Part shown: positions 39,566-51,482 of the stretch, piece by piece
Position numbering within the stretch: the first letter of the stretch is position 1
Layout of the letters: each line of letters opens with the position of its first letter
From: Helopsaltes ochotensis
Taxonomy: Eukaryota; Chordata; Aves; Passeriformes; Locustellidae
Assembly: GCA_013400155.1 (NCBI GenBank)
Contig: VXBM01000563.1
Span: 485,007-549,006 of the forward strand
DNA length: 64,000 bases
Direction: 5' to 3'
Notes under the pieces: generated by a model
Databases searched by the model: none
Told to the model about the DNA's origin: nothing
What the model saw: only the letters and a program-made list of their open reading frames with translations
Program-made: the position numbers and the translations under genes

Positions 39566-40685
39566 ATCGTGCAAAGGAGATTGCTGCTTAAATATAATTA
39601 CGGAATTATTAAAATACAAGTTCCAGATGGAAATTGCCATAACTATTATTTTACTGATGCTTCCAGAGTACACTCAGAGGAATCAGAGCAATGACACGAC
39701 AGGCAGGAAGGCTTCTTATTATGCAAAAGGTCAAAGTTTCCCTTAGATTATGTCTACTCTGTGAGTCATTGACTTTTATAGACTGAGGTGTTTAGAAAAA
39801 AGTCTCATGAAATTTATGGCAGCATAATGTTCTGGTTATAGTCTGTAACCCTATTTTAAAAGAAAATATAGCTCATTAAGTATAATATTCAGACTATATC
39901 ATATATTATTGTTTTTCATTTAAATGATACCATAAATGTGCACTGGGCTTTAGAGCCTGGTTTGAAAAATTGCCATGAGAAATTTATACCTTAAGGACTT
40001 GCTCCTTGAAATACCTACTCAAGTGACTAACACAACTGGAAGACTGACAGGTATCAAAGGACTTCTCATATAAGTAAGGACTTGAAGGCAAATATCCCAC
40101 ATCTTCAGGAGCTGGTGAGTGAAAGCATGCAGTGGAAAAGTTTTTTTATTTTGCCTGTGTTTTTCCTTGTTGCTGCCTTTGGACCTACAAGTCACAGGAT
40201 CCTGCCTTCCCATAGCTTTCCATATTTCTGCTCTTAAACCCTTTTTGTCCAGCTCATTCATTTCTTCTCCAACGATCATACTCTTAGGATCTTATCTCCA
40301 TTTTCTTCATATTATTTTCTGGATATTCTTTTATGATTTATTCTGTTTCTTTATATTTCCTATATCTTTATTTCTGAGTTCATTCCATGTATACAACTCA
40401 GCTTCTCCTTCTACCTCTCTGAAATCTCCACCTGAAGGTCTCACTGATTAAATTTGTTATGCTGACCCTGGAAATCTGAAATCTTCTGAATACAAAGAAC
40501 ATTTCATAAAAAATAAGCATTAACCATGTAGTGAATATTTTTGTCACACAGCACAGAAAAAATTAGTTTGGTTTTACGAATAAAGCTGAATACCATCAAT
40601 CAAAAAATAAAATAATGAAATAAAAGTTCCTTATCTGGTACTTAGCACATCAGTTTTCAGAAAAAAAAAAGTTTTTCACATGTCT

Positions 40686-40750
40686 GTGGCTGAGTCTGTG
40701 CACTTCAGGGCAGATTTAAGGGATTCTAAGTGTGCAGCAGACTCAGCCAC
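40686..40750 (+). other. Long hairpin of precursor-microRNA size
   Basis: GTGGCTGAGTCTG (40686-40698) pairs perfectly with CAGACTCAGCCAC (40738-40750). After one bulged G (40737), five more pairs follow (TGCAC 40699-40703 with GTGCA 40732-40736). That gives an 18-bp stem with one bulge and a 28-base loop. A folded 65-mer like this is in the size range of a short microRNA precursor or the terminal inverted repeats of a tiny element. I do not recognise either arm as a known microRNA. Confidence 0.35.
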
Positions 40751-41229
40751 TATAGTGCAAATGATTTGGCTGGATTTTCACAGCTCATTTTTTTAGTATT
40801 AAAGTGCTAAAGCAGTTTAAGTACATTTGTGCAAATGAGCCTTGGCAGTCATTCTGGGTAACTTAATGTACTGAAAATTAAATGATTTGCAATCATGTGT
40901 CGTTGCAGCTAGGACAGATTCTCCTTTCTCCCTGCTGCTCCTCACCACCCCACCTCTCCCCCCTTTTCTTTTAATAAGCAAATAATATATTACTTTGGTA
41001 CTGGAAGCAGGAAAAGAGAACTCAAAATGAATTATAGTTTTTAGGGGAGTGAACACAGCCTATATCTTATTGGTCTCTACCGCTAGAGAAACTTTTCCTT
41101 CTTATTTAATGTTCCACCGACAACAAAGCACTAAGGATGTAATCTTAATTTTTTTTATTTATTTTTACTTTTAAAGCTCAACAAACAATTATACATTTGG
41201 ATAATCCAATTACAGTTTAAAAAAAAAAA

Positions 41230-41480
41230 TCTGCTCGGCAAGACATTTACCTGCCCCTTAAAACTAAAACATTATGTGCCAAGCAACTCCAATCCCCACT
41301 GATTAACAATAGCATATTCCAAATTTATAGGGTCTATTACAAGCCATCTGAAGAGCAGCCACTGTGCCAAATCTCCCTCACTCCCTCTCCAGGGAATCCT
41401 TTCTCAGATGCTCTTTTCACATCAAGTAAACAACACTTTATGTCTTTGGCACAGATAGCAGATAATTACCATATGGTTAA
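41230..41480. promoter_or_regulatory. Candidate enhancer block (SOX, FOX and homeobox words)
   Basis: In complex sequence are AACAAT (SOX-like) at 41305-41310, GTAAACA (FOX consensus) at 41426-41432, TAATTA at 41463-41468 and CATATG (E-box) at 41470-41475. The mix of sites in 250 bases suggests a regulatory element, but conservation is untested. Confidence 0.25.
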
Positions 41481-43333
41481 AAACATGCTTGCTTCATTCA
41501 CTTTCCCACTGTAAACTTCCTTCATTATGACAGCTAAGGAGCATCTAGGGAGGTAAACTCTATAATTTAGCCTCCTATAGGCTTAGTGGTTTAAAAGGTC
41601 GGTGTTTATTACAATAAAGTTAGCAGCAAGTGTAAGCGACTTTGCAGGAAACCATTTTTTATTCCAGTGGGACCAAAGAGAGTAACTGGTGCAGGAATGA
41701 GAGTCAGTATATTTTCTTACTGCAGCCAGAACAGTTACAAATACATGCTCAGGAGCAGTGCAGCGGTGTAGAACAACCAGGAAAGCTTTGGGAAGGTAAG
41801 AAACTAAAAGTGGGCTCCTTGGTGGTTCCCTTGTGGTTTCCTGCCTCGCTGTTCACTGTGTAGTATGAGGCTACCCCTGGGAAAAGGAAAATGGACCGAG
41901 CCTTTGCATGGTAACTACACAAGAATGTGACCCTTCAAACCCAGCCTGTCAGCACCCTGGGCTCCCAGATCTCATGCTCATAATGTAGTAGACAAGAGCT
42001 GAATCTCCAAAGGAATAACTAAACCAGATTCCAAGAGATCTGTCAGAGCCTCAGGGAGGCTCAGAAGCTGCATTCCTGTGGAGCTGCTTTACAGGAAAGC
42101 TAATTATGATTTCTCCCAAGCTGAATGATCAATTTCACCAGGCTCTCTCTCTCTATTGTGGTTGCTTAATCTGTGCTCCACACTGAAAGGCTGATTGGCA
42201 AATGCTTGGGAACTTATGACCTCTCCAAGATTAATTCTTTGTGGCCTGGCTATTTACTTAGGAGTGCAGGCAACAGACTCGAAGAGAGAAGGAGCTTCAA
42301 GCATGTTGCATCCTTTTGGTACAACTTCTATTGCTTCTATACCACAGTTCCTGGAACACAAAAGCCTCAAGGATGAGGAAGGGAGAAGAGGATCCTGATT
42401 CCCATTGAATTTTATGCCCTGAGCTTTCTATGAACCATTATTTTACCATCATCACCAACATTTCTTTGAAATGCAATTTCATTTTATCTTTAAAATTTTG
42501 TATGCTTATTGTATCTTTATTATTGGTTTAGGTGGGAAAAAGGTTTTCATCTACGCTTGAAGTTTTAAGTACTAAACTTTAATGAACCTAACATTACTAA
42601 ATACCCGATCCCAGTCACTCCTACTTTATGAGAGCCCAGCATATTATATCTTGCATTTTATATAAGCCTAGTGAAAGCAGTGAAGGCAGCAGATGATTTT
42701 GAAGGCTTTCATTTCAGACATTGGGATGATCACTTTTTTGCCACATCTGTTTAGCTCCTTTTCTTTTCCTTCCTTACTGATGACCATTTCATACTGTAAC
42801 AAAGCAAAGAGCCCTCTAGAAAGAAACAGACAACCACATCTAGGGCTATAAAGAAATACTCAGCATCTAATATGAAGAGCCAGAAGATTCAGAATTTGGG
42901 TACAACTCCCTCACAGTCTGGATGCGCTCAATATATACAGTGGATCCAGGCTACTCAAAAGTGCCTGGATAAATTGGAATATGTTAAATTAAACAAGAAC
43001 AAAAGTGGCCGAAGTGAGAAAAGAAGCCAGAGGATTAGAATAGCATAATTTATACCAATAAGAGGGAGGCCAAGGCAGGTCAATGTCCGTAAAGTCAAAC
43101 GCTGGGCAAGCAAAGGGGCAAAGACAGTGACAAAGTGGAGCAGTCAGAGCAGTGCAGCTGCTGCAAAGGAAAGTCCAGTGATAACACGGACTAATAGTTA
43201 CTAATGTATTTCAAAGGCAGAAGTGAGAATGATGATCCACCTGTTATAGGCATATCATCCATCAGTGGAAATTGCCCTCTGCAATGGACATTCTGTCAGC
43301 ATTTCATCTGCTCCTACTGCTTAGCTTGAAGAG

Positions 43334-43376
43334 GGGGGCAAGAAAGAGCAAGAAAGGGGGCAAGAAAGAGCAAGAT
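43334..43376 (+). repeat. 22-bp purine-rich tandem duplication
   Basis: GGGGGCAAGAAAGAGCAAGA plus AA (43334-43355) is followed by a second copy running from 43356 to about 43376, where the match is lost. The tract is all purines apart from a few C residues. Confidence 0.85.
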
Positions 43377-44689
43377 TCAGTAGTCTAAAAGGGAAAAGAA
43401 ACAGTTTTTTGATTGAGAAAAACTAAAGTTTGGTATCTGTCTGTATGGCCCGCAGGCTAAAGCAGCACAATACAGTAACTGAGAGTGAACTTCCCAAGAT
43501 ATCCCTGTATCTCTTGAGAAAATCCCAAAATTTTAAAAGTCCTATTGTGAAACTTCTCCTTTTGCACTCACCTGGGCCACTGTGTTCTCCATGAAGGTAG
43601 AAAGGCATTCCAGAACTCTTACATGGGTCACAGGATAAGAACAGAGGACATTAGGGGCTTACGCCTGACACAAAATGTGAGTAATGCTCAGATACATTCC
43701 TGGGCCCTTTGAGGTCTCCTGTTTTATCTACACCTTCATCACTTGAAATTCCAAATGAGCACTTTCCAAATAGCAAGACTCATGTAAGTGGTGCTTGGTG
43801 AAAAATACAGTAATTTGAACAATTTTTTTTTCTAAGCAGAATATTTATTGTGCACCTAAATGAACTTACGCTGCCATTTATACACTTAAAAAGGAAGGAT
43901 TTTCTCCTGGAAATACAAAGCTCACTGTTTGAACAGCATTAGAGAACAATTTTGGCAGCTGGTGCCTATCTTATTAGTTTTATAGATAAGTCACCTTTCA
44001 TATGAAAAAAAGAGCACCTGTGCTTTTATCTACACAGAACAGGTTAAACAAATAGCAGTATAGTATTAGAACTGACTACTTGTTGGTTTACTTAGGAAAT
44101 AATCCTCATACTTTATTATTATCATTTATATTGCATTATAATGCAAGAAATCTGTCATGATAGGTATTAAATAATACAAAACAGAAAAGCTAGGCCTGTC
44201 TTGGAGGTCTTGTGCAGTCAAACCATGGCTGTCATGCTCACAGACTTGTTAGAGAACTAAAAAACTCAGGCCTGGAAAACTTCTTCCCCAGAGAAGGTAA
44301 GAAGGGTGTAAGAACAAAATTAACTCCTAAATGAAGGACAATTTTGCTGCATACCCCATCAGAAAACCAGAGTGGAAAAATCTCTCACTTTCAAACTTAT
44401 CTGTCCAATAATTACCTCAATAGGACAGATTTAATATAAAAATATCCTTCATATTACTTATTAAAGGGTCTCTGGATGAGATAAAATCAGAGAGACTGTT
44501 GCAATTGAGTACAGGTCTCCTGCCGTAACTTTTTTTTGTAAAAAGCAAAAGTGAAACAGACACGTTTACTCTGATGCAGCAGAAACTGAACATTTAGCTG
44601 TAAGTTGTTTTCTTTAGCCTTTTACTACATGACTTACAGAAATGGAGATGTCAAAAGGGTGTTGGCACAGTCACTTGACATGTTAGGTT

Positions 44690-44762
44690 GGCAATGTTAG
44701 GCTAACAGTTGAACTCAGTGAAGTTTAAGAGTGTTTTCCCACCAGACTCTATGGTTCTATGA
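44690..44762 (+). mobile_element. Decayed CR1 3'-end fragment (tentative)
   Basis: GTTGAACTCAGTGAAGTTTA, AGAGTGTTTTCCCACCAG and ACTCTATGGTTCTATGAC resemble the CR1 end (gttgGACTCgatgATctTTAaagg...ttCCaacc...ATTCTATGATTCTATGA) with many changes. It would be an old copy on the + strand. No upstream CR1 homology was seen, so the assignment is moderate. Confidence 0.5.
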
Positions 44763-45472
44763 CATGGACCATTGTTGGCGTGTGGTGACTTCCAGAAGAC
44801 TCTCAGCGTTTCCTTTAGGCAGACCAAGCTCTGTTGGACTACACAAGTAGCACAATGGCATATTTCTTCTGGCAACACCCAGTGCCCCCCACCACAGGCA
44901 ACTCAATCCTTCCTTTCCATGCAGAGGGTTCTGCCCCTTGGCAGTGACTCTTTCTCAGCATCTCAGATGAGTATCTTCATGCTCCCCCATAGATGTTGGA
45001 GGTCAACTTGCTTTGAGACTCAGATTTGTTGGTAGGATAAAAATAAAATAGACAGAAAACACTCTGCCATTTAGTGAACAGCCAGGTACCAACAGCTTTG
45101 CTGGATGATGGAGGTGTAACACACAAGCTGGTGAATCTGGAGAGGAATATTTCCAGAAGGTGTAGTCTTATGTAAAACTGTTTGTGTGGTTGATGGGCAA
45201 TAGCAACACAAAAAAGTAAGTAGGAAAGGAGAAAAACGTTTTTTTTTCAGCCATAATAGTGATGACCAGTATGACAGGTTTTGTAAGCCTGAATTAATTT
45301 GAATTAAGTATGCAGAGAACTGACTCACATTTCATTCCCAAATGAAAAAGACAAGTTTTTTCATCTGCAGAGTGCATGCAACCAGAATGCAGACCTAAGA
45401 GACAAACTTCACAATAACTGACAATTGTTGTAGTCACAGATGTCAGTTCTAAGCTCTTCAAGCCTTAATTTC

Positions 45473-45490
45473 TATTTATTTATTTATTTA
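45473..45490 (+). repeat. (TATT)n microsatellite
   Basis: Tetranucleotide TATT repeats, about four and a half units. Confidence 0.9.
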
Positions 45491-46578
45491 CTGCTCTCTG
45501 AGCTTTTCACAAGCTAGCTTAAATTTATATATAGCAATAGGAGGTAGAAAATAAAATTTTGAATCAGTGAAAAAACAATGGCATGTTGTCATGTCGTTAC
45601 ACTTTGCAGATTTTATACCTATCAAAATTTTTACTGGATACTTGCTGCCTGTGATGATGTTTTAAATTATTGAGACCTAACAGAGTTCTTTAAATAATTG
45701 ATTTAAGGGTCTATTAGACACAGCCAGGACCAAAAGATGCAAACATGTGAAAAAATATGAGGACTTTGACAACAGTGGAATTAAATTAATAGTATAATTG
45801 ATGTTAATCAATTGAGTAAAATGATATAGAGGTTGCATAAGAGAGTTGAATTGAAGCACTTTCTCGGCAATCTGTTTCTGCAGTGCAGCTGCTACACGTT
45901 TGTGTAATAACAGAGCTGATGAGCAGCTCATTTGTATGAAACTGAAAGCAAGTTAATGTTGTTTGGGTTATGAGGGGAGTCTGCAGCAAATGCACACAGT
46001 GCCTCCACTGCTTTACTGCAACACGCTAGAATTTCTCACAGCTATTAATGATGGTTTTGCCAGAGCATGATGTGGCTATAATGGCAAGGTAATGGAAAGC
46101 TCAAAGGCTGCATTTTCTTTCCCCAACCTTGTGCTTTTCCTACAGCTTCTTTGGAAAGAGCAGGATCAGGTGGGGATACAACCCTGTGTTCAACCTCTCT
46201 CACTTTCCTTCATCCCCTGGGGCAGCCACGCTGCCCCTGGCAGTGCAGGAATGGCTGAGTAAACTCAGCAAGGCATTGGAAGATGCCAACACTTGCTTTA
46301 GTTTGATGTTGCTTTTCCAGGGCTTCCTGCAGCACTACCTGCATCACAAAGGCCAGGCAGGTGCTCAGGAAACAATCTGTGTTGTTTATCATCTGGGGCC
46401 ATTACGAGTGTTTGCATTCACCCCATCCACGTGCTGCATCCCACATTTAATGTGGTGGATGTTAGTCCAGTGCCACAGCTGTCACTGCAGTCACAGATGG
46501 GCTCCACTTGTTTTCACACTAGTTATCACAGGTGGCAGCCCAAGTCTTTGCAGCAGAACCCAGCTCAGACAGAAAAAT

Positions 46579-46606
46579 CCAACCAACCAACCAAGCAACC
46601 AACCAA
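46579..46606 (+). repeat. (AACC)n microsatellite
   Basis: About seven units of CCAA/AACC with one substitution (CCAAGCAACC) in the middle. Confidence 0.9.
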
Positions 46607-49600
46607 ATGAAGGGTAAATCAGCCTGTGACCTGGCTGTGTTAAAGCACTGTGTTACCAGGACCATGCTGCTAGGAATACTCAAAAAAATCCCAAAAACTC
46701 CTCTTGGACGCATCTGGATAAGCTGTAGATGTCATGGGAAACAAGGATGCAGACAAAGCCTTAGCTTGGATGGAGCAGAATGAAGAGCTTGTTTTCTCAG
46801 CTGAAAACATACAGATTTGACAAAAGCAACTCTGTAAGTAGGAAAATACCTTAAGTGTTCAGTTTTAAACTTTTCAATTTTGCACTGGTCTTATGAATGG
46901 CAAAAAATAATTTTATTCTCCATACCATGTCTTGTTTCAGTTACAAGATCACTGTTTCTTGACAGAAACATATTTTTCCAGTTTTTCAATTCACCATAAA
47001 TGTCATAATGTGTTCTTCCTTGAAAATACATTTTCCCCCCCAAAATCTGACAGCATAAATGGACTAAAAGTAATTACATGCCATCAGTAATACTCAATAA
47101 ATCCAGTTCCCACCTTTAAAATACTATAGAATAGGAAATACTGTACTTTTAAAGAGAAGAGGTTAAAAATGTTTCCTTAGATGCACATGGGCTCTCTGAG
47201 TTAACAATGTGCATGTCCATACACCTTAGCCCAACACAGCTTGTTAGAAATGTACATATTTTAGATTCACAGTGTACCATTTATTTTAACAGGTCAATGA
47301 ATGTACCTAGGTAAGAATAAAAGGACATTATGGCACCTATGGGTGCATGTGTGCAGCAGGTCATAGTCAATTCTTTGCATCTTATCTAAGATTTCTGGCA
47401 ATAAAAAAACCATTTATTCCTGTCCAACAGATTTTTAAAAATCATTTCAAGGTAAGGAGAACTCGTAATCAGCAATAGAAGCCCTGAGCAGCCAGGTTAG
47501 AAGGATAATTGGATACAGGGTCATGTACAGGAGACCAGGTCCCCTGACACTGTGATCTGCAGACTCTGAGCTGCTCATGCTCTATGGGAAAATGACTTCT
47601 TTGGGCCTTGCCAGCTGGAAGGATTGTAAAACTCTGGAGCTGATATAAAAAAGAGAAATAGATGTATTATTTTTCCTCACTCACTATGTTGTGTCATTAA
47701 ATAACAGGAATCATGAGAGCAGTAACTTCCACAGTAAATAGAATTGTGCCTATGAATATATGCAAATGGTAGCATAATAGTAAATAATAGCAAAACATGC
47801 TAAAATAGTAAAGTAAAAAAAGTTGAAATCTCTTAATGGTAAAACTAGATAAAGCTTCTTTTTTAAAATTACGGCATTTTGGGAAACTGCAGCACTGACA
47901 TAAATCAATACAATCCACTGACCCCACAGGGTTTACTTTGTGATCCCATCGATTCCTCACCTAATTCCCTGTGGTCCCAAGAACAATGGAAGAGAAGCAG
48001 GTGTCTTCTGTGCCCATGAAACCCACCCAAGATTGGGGCTGTCACTGTGGCAGAGGGACAGAGCTGCTTTGGTGTGGTGCATCCTGCAGTTCCCAGAGGA
48101 TGCTGGTGCACGGGGACACCCCTCACCCTCCACCTGGGTTTCTCTGCTGGAATCTGGGGCACCACATGGGGCAGTAAGGATGCTCTCCATCAGGGCCATG
48201 ATGGAAGGTCAGGGAGAGTGGATATCTCAGACCAAACCTGAACAGCCCCCTCAGGCTAGCTTCAGCTTGCAGGCAAAAGGAGAGGGCTTCAGAATGTGAT
48301 CTCTATTACTTTTCTTTGTTTGTGTCACGCATGCAGAATTTGGGGTGTGCTGAACAAATGTTTTGCTGGTAAATAAAGAATCCAACAGTTAATTATAGAT
48401 AATTTATTATTATTTATTATAATTTATTAGTTAATCATCACTATACCTTTATCAAAGGTAACTTACAGGAAAATCATAATTGCAAGTACCTATCTTTCAG
48501 TGAACACATTGGCTTAAGACAGACTGTGTATATATTAAATTATATGTGTTTCAAAGGATTGAGCTGATTCATGCCCACCCGTGGTCACTGAACACAGCTG
48601 TTCAGGTCTAACTTCTGGTTCTGGCATTCCCATAACCTTCTTGCATTAAACATACAGGAAGGGAAGATTTCCTCCATACCTGTACACTGTTTAACCCCTT
48701 CCTAAGCATGTGACCTGCTGCCAGTTGCTGTTGGAGACTGGAAGCTGTCTGGCTCCCAGATCTGAGCTAACACAGCAAGTATTACTCTGGACTGCAGAAT
48801 CTAAATCCCAGTCCTGAGCCCAATGGCCAAGGAATGAGCAAACAAAATATTTTAATTGAGATTTAGAGAGTGAAAAATGTTTGGTGATCCTGAAATTCCT
48901 GACTTCCACCAACCTGAACAACACGGACCCACAGTGATATTTGCATAAGAAAGTTCTCATATTGAAAGCTCATAATTTTGGGGCCAAATTAAATGACTTT
49001 TATTTGTTTCTTGCATCATCTCTAGCCAAGTATGAACATTTCTTGCAAGGTGCCAGGCAGGAATGATGACTGGGTAATACAGAAACTGTAGACAGGTAGG
49101 CATATAGTCTCAATAATCCAAGATCTGTATCCACATAAAAATGTCCTTGCTCGAATTCAGCCTCAAGGCTTATACATTCCCTTGAACTAAAATATCTATT
49201 CTGTTATTTACTGCATTACTTAAATAAACTGCTTCCCTATATTTAGAGAGCCTCATAAATGGCATACTTTGTTGTGCTATGTACGAGCTTGCGTGCCGAA
49301 TCATACATCACTATGCTTTACCAGATGTCAGAATTTAAAGCAGATCGCAGCTCTTTCTTCTCTGGGAGACAGAAGGAAAACTGGCAGCTCATGCCACAGC
49401 AAGCTGAACTACTATTTGTTCTGATTTATTTCACTGTGACTGCATCAACCTGTTGGTTTTAAAACCTCAATATAATTACCTAGGCTGCGATCTTTTGGGT
49501 TTTGATCCTCTCTCCCAAGTTTTTTTTAAATTATTATTCCCAAAACTGAGGCTTTATCATCCCCTGTTCTTTAAAGAGAATACAACAAATCTAGAGTTCA

Positions 49601-49776
49601 AAACACATAAAGTCTCACACAAATCCATCTGGGGTCAGTGGGAGTTAAAGAGAAATGCTCTGTTTAAAAGCTAAGTATGCAAGGACAATTCATCTCTGCC
49701 ATGATACCAGATCCTTTGCATGACCACAGATGTCTGGGGTGAAGGCAGGGCGAAGCAAAGGACTGACTACTGAAGC

Positions 49777-50600
49777 AATAGATCTCATCATCAAATTTTT
49801 TAACAGGATCATGATAAACACACATTTGAAATACTGTTGCCCATAACCTTAGGCATGGGCAATTTGGGAGTTACGCTGTGTAGGCACAAGTGCATCATGC
49901 CTTAGGTGGTTCAGACAGTGCTGCAGAAACCAAAGGTACACGCGGCCTTCAGGCTGCAGAGAATTCAGCAGTGAGCTGCCAACCTGGAACAAGCTGCAAT
50001 GCTGGTGTACAACACTGTGCATCCTTCAAGATCATAATATGTGAGAGCTACACTGAACGGCAGAATCAAAGAATGAATCACAGAATCACAGGATGATTTG
50101 GGTTGGAAGGGACATGAACGATCATCTCACTCCAACCCCCCTGCCATGGGTGGGGACACCTTCCACTATCCCAGGCTGCTCAAAGGCCCATCCAACCTGG
50201 CCTTGAACACTTCAGGGATGGGGCATCCGCAGCTTCTCTAGGCAACCTGTTCCACTGCCTCATCACTCTCACAGTGAAGAATTTCTTCCTACTATTGAAA
50301 CTGAATCCACTCTCAGTTTAAAACTGTTACCACTATGCTCTCTGTCTTTTCTGTGGGGGCCCCCTAAGCACTGGAAGGTGCTGTAAGGTCTCTTTGGATC
50401 CTTCTCTTCTCCAGGCTGAAAACCCCAACTCTCTCAGCCTGTCCTAACACAGGAAGTGCTCCAGCTCCCTGGTCATGTTTGCGACCCTCTTCTGGATTTG
50501 TGTGACAGGTCCACATCTCTGCTTTTGCTGGGGCTGCAGAGCTGAACATAGTACTACTGGTGAGATCTCATGAAAGCAGAGTAGGAGGGCAGAATCACCT
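49777..50600 (+). repeat. 824-bp direct repeat, copy 1 (ends at the N)
   Basis: This block is repeated at 50602-51425 with a constant offset of 825 and no insertion or deletion. I count seven substitutions over 824 bases: 49812, 49873, 49874, 49985, 49989, 50292 and 50446. That is about 99.2% identity. The copy stops exactly at the single N. The short open frame at 49890-50096 appears again at 50715-50921 for this reason and is not evidence of a gene family. Confidence 0.97.
50075..50600 (-). mobile_element. CR1 LINE 3' end, copy 1, cut by the N
   Basis: On the + strand it begins TCACAGAATCACAGGATGAT, the reverse of a CR1 3' tail. It continues with GGTTGGAAGGGACATGAACG, CTGCCATGGGTGGGGACACC, CCAACCTGGCCTTGAACACT and AGGCAACCTGTTCCACTGCC in CR1 order. 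It is interrupted at 50600 by the N. It is the same insertion as the CR1 in copy 2 if the duplication is an assembly artefact. Confidence 0.95.
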
Positions 50601-50601
50601 N
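50601..50601. other. Single N: assembly junction
   Basis: The only ambiguous base I saw in the window sits exactly between the two copies of the 824-bp block. A one-base N at such a position is what is left when two contigs are joined without a known gap length. Confidence 0.95.
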
Positions 50602-51425
50602 AATAGATCTCATCATCAAATTTTTTAACAGGATCACGATAAACACACATTTGAAATACTGTTGCCCATAACCTTAGGCATGGGCAATTTGGGAGTTGTG
50701 CTGTGTAGGCACAAGTGCATCATGCCTTAGGTGGTTCAGACAGTGCTGCAGAAACCAAAGGTACACGCGGCCTTCAGGCTGCAGAGAATTCAGCAGTGAG
50801 CTGCCAACCAGGAGCAAGCTGCAATGCTGGTGTACAACACTGTGCATCCTTCAAGATCATAATATGTGAGAGCTACACTGAACGGCAGAATCAAAGAATG
50901 AATCACAGAATCACAGGATGATTTGGGTTGGAAGGGACATGAACGATCATCTCACTCCAACCCCCCTGCCATGGGTGGGGACACCTTCCACTATCCCAGG
51001 CTGCTCAAAGGCCCATCCAACCTGGCCTTGAACACTTCAGGGATGGGGCATCCGCAGCTTCTCTAGGCAACCTGTTCCACTGCCTCATCACTCTCACAGT
51101 GAAGAATTTCTTCCTAATATTGAAACTGAATCCACTCTCAGTTTAAAACTGTTACCACTATGCTCTCTGTCTTTTCTGTGGGGGCCCCCTAAGCACTGGA
51201 AGGTGCTGTAAGGTCTCTTTGGATCCTTCTCTTCTCCAGGCTGAAAACCCCAACTCTCTCAGCCTGTCCTCACACAGGAAGTGCTCCAGCTCCCTGGTCA
51301 TGTTTGCGACCCTCTTCTGGATTTGTGTGACAGGTCCACATCTCTGCTTTTGCTGGGGCTGCAGAGCTGAACATAGTACTACTGGTGAGATCTCATGAAA
51401 GCAGAGTAGGAGGGCAGAATCACCT
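50602..51425 (+). repeat. 824-bp direct repeat, copy 2 (starts at the N)
   Basis: Matches 49777-50600 base for base apart from seven substitutions, starting directly after the N. It continues into unique sequence at 51426 with the rest of the CR1, which copy 1 lacks. This is the pattern of two contig ends that overlap by 824 bases. Confidence 0.97.
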
Positions 51426-51482
51426 TCCTTGACCTGCTGGCCATGCTTCTTTTGATGCAGTCCAGGTTGTGGTCGGGCATCT
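50900..51482 (-). mobile_element. CR1 LINE 3' end, copy 2, more complete
   Basis: Same element as in copy 1 but uninterrupted. After the duplicated part it goes on with CTTGACCTGCTGGCCATGCT and TCTTTTGATGCAGTCCAGG, which belong to the CR1 reverse-transcriptase-proximal consensus, and fades near 51482. The 3' end of the element is at about 50900. About 580 bases remain and no intact frame exists. Confidence 0.95.

Larger units (their letters stand above)
35044..44689. other. Unique noncoding sequence downstream of the solo LTR
   Basis: About 9.6 kb of AT-rich sequence with no recognised gene. Notable items are TA-rich tracts near 36.5 kb, a 19-bp tandem duplication at 36983-37020, a 39-A tract at 39522-39560, a hairpin at 40686-40750, an enhancer-like block near 41.3 kb, a weak exon-like stretch at 41726-41795 and a 22-bp duplication at 43334-43376. 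Open frames here (for example 38139-38468 and 38965-39348 on the - strand) are not protein-like. Confidence 0.5.
44763..49776. other. Unique noncoding sequence before the duplicated block
   Basis: No gene or clear transposon was recognised. It includes a TATT microsatellite at 45473-45490, an AACC microsatellite at 46579-46606, moderately GC-rich stretches at 46.14-46.56 and 47.93-48.29 kb, and an AT-rich TTATTATT region at 48.39-48.44 kb. The 162-codon open frame at 46129-46617 follows an acceptor-like TTTTCCTACAG but runs into the AACC repeat and has no recognisable domain. Confidence 0.5.

Noticed and set aside
39507..39746. 79-codon frame with a long lysine run
   Set aside because: The lysines are the 39-A tract. 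It is an artefact of the homopolymer.
43572..43614. Possible minus-strand exon ending at a CAG/GTGAGTG donor
   Set aside because: The donor is strong, but only about 40 bases separate it from the nearest weak acceptor, and the peptide is uninformative.
46129..46617. 162-codon frame after an acceptor-like TTTTCCTACAG
   Set aside because: No adequate donor follows, the frame runs into the AACC microsatellite, and the translation has no domain or coding-like composition.
49890..50921. Two near-identical 68-codon frames as a tandem gene pair
   Set aside because: They are the same sequence seen twice because of the duplicated block around the N, and the frame has no coding features.
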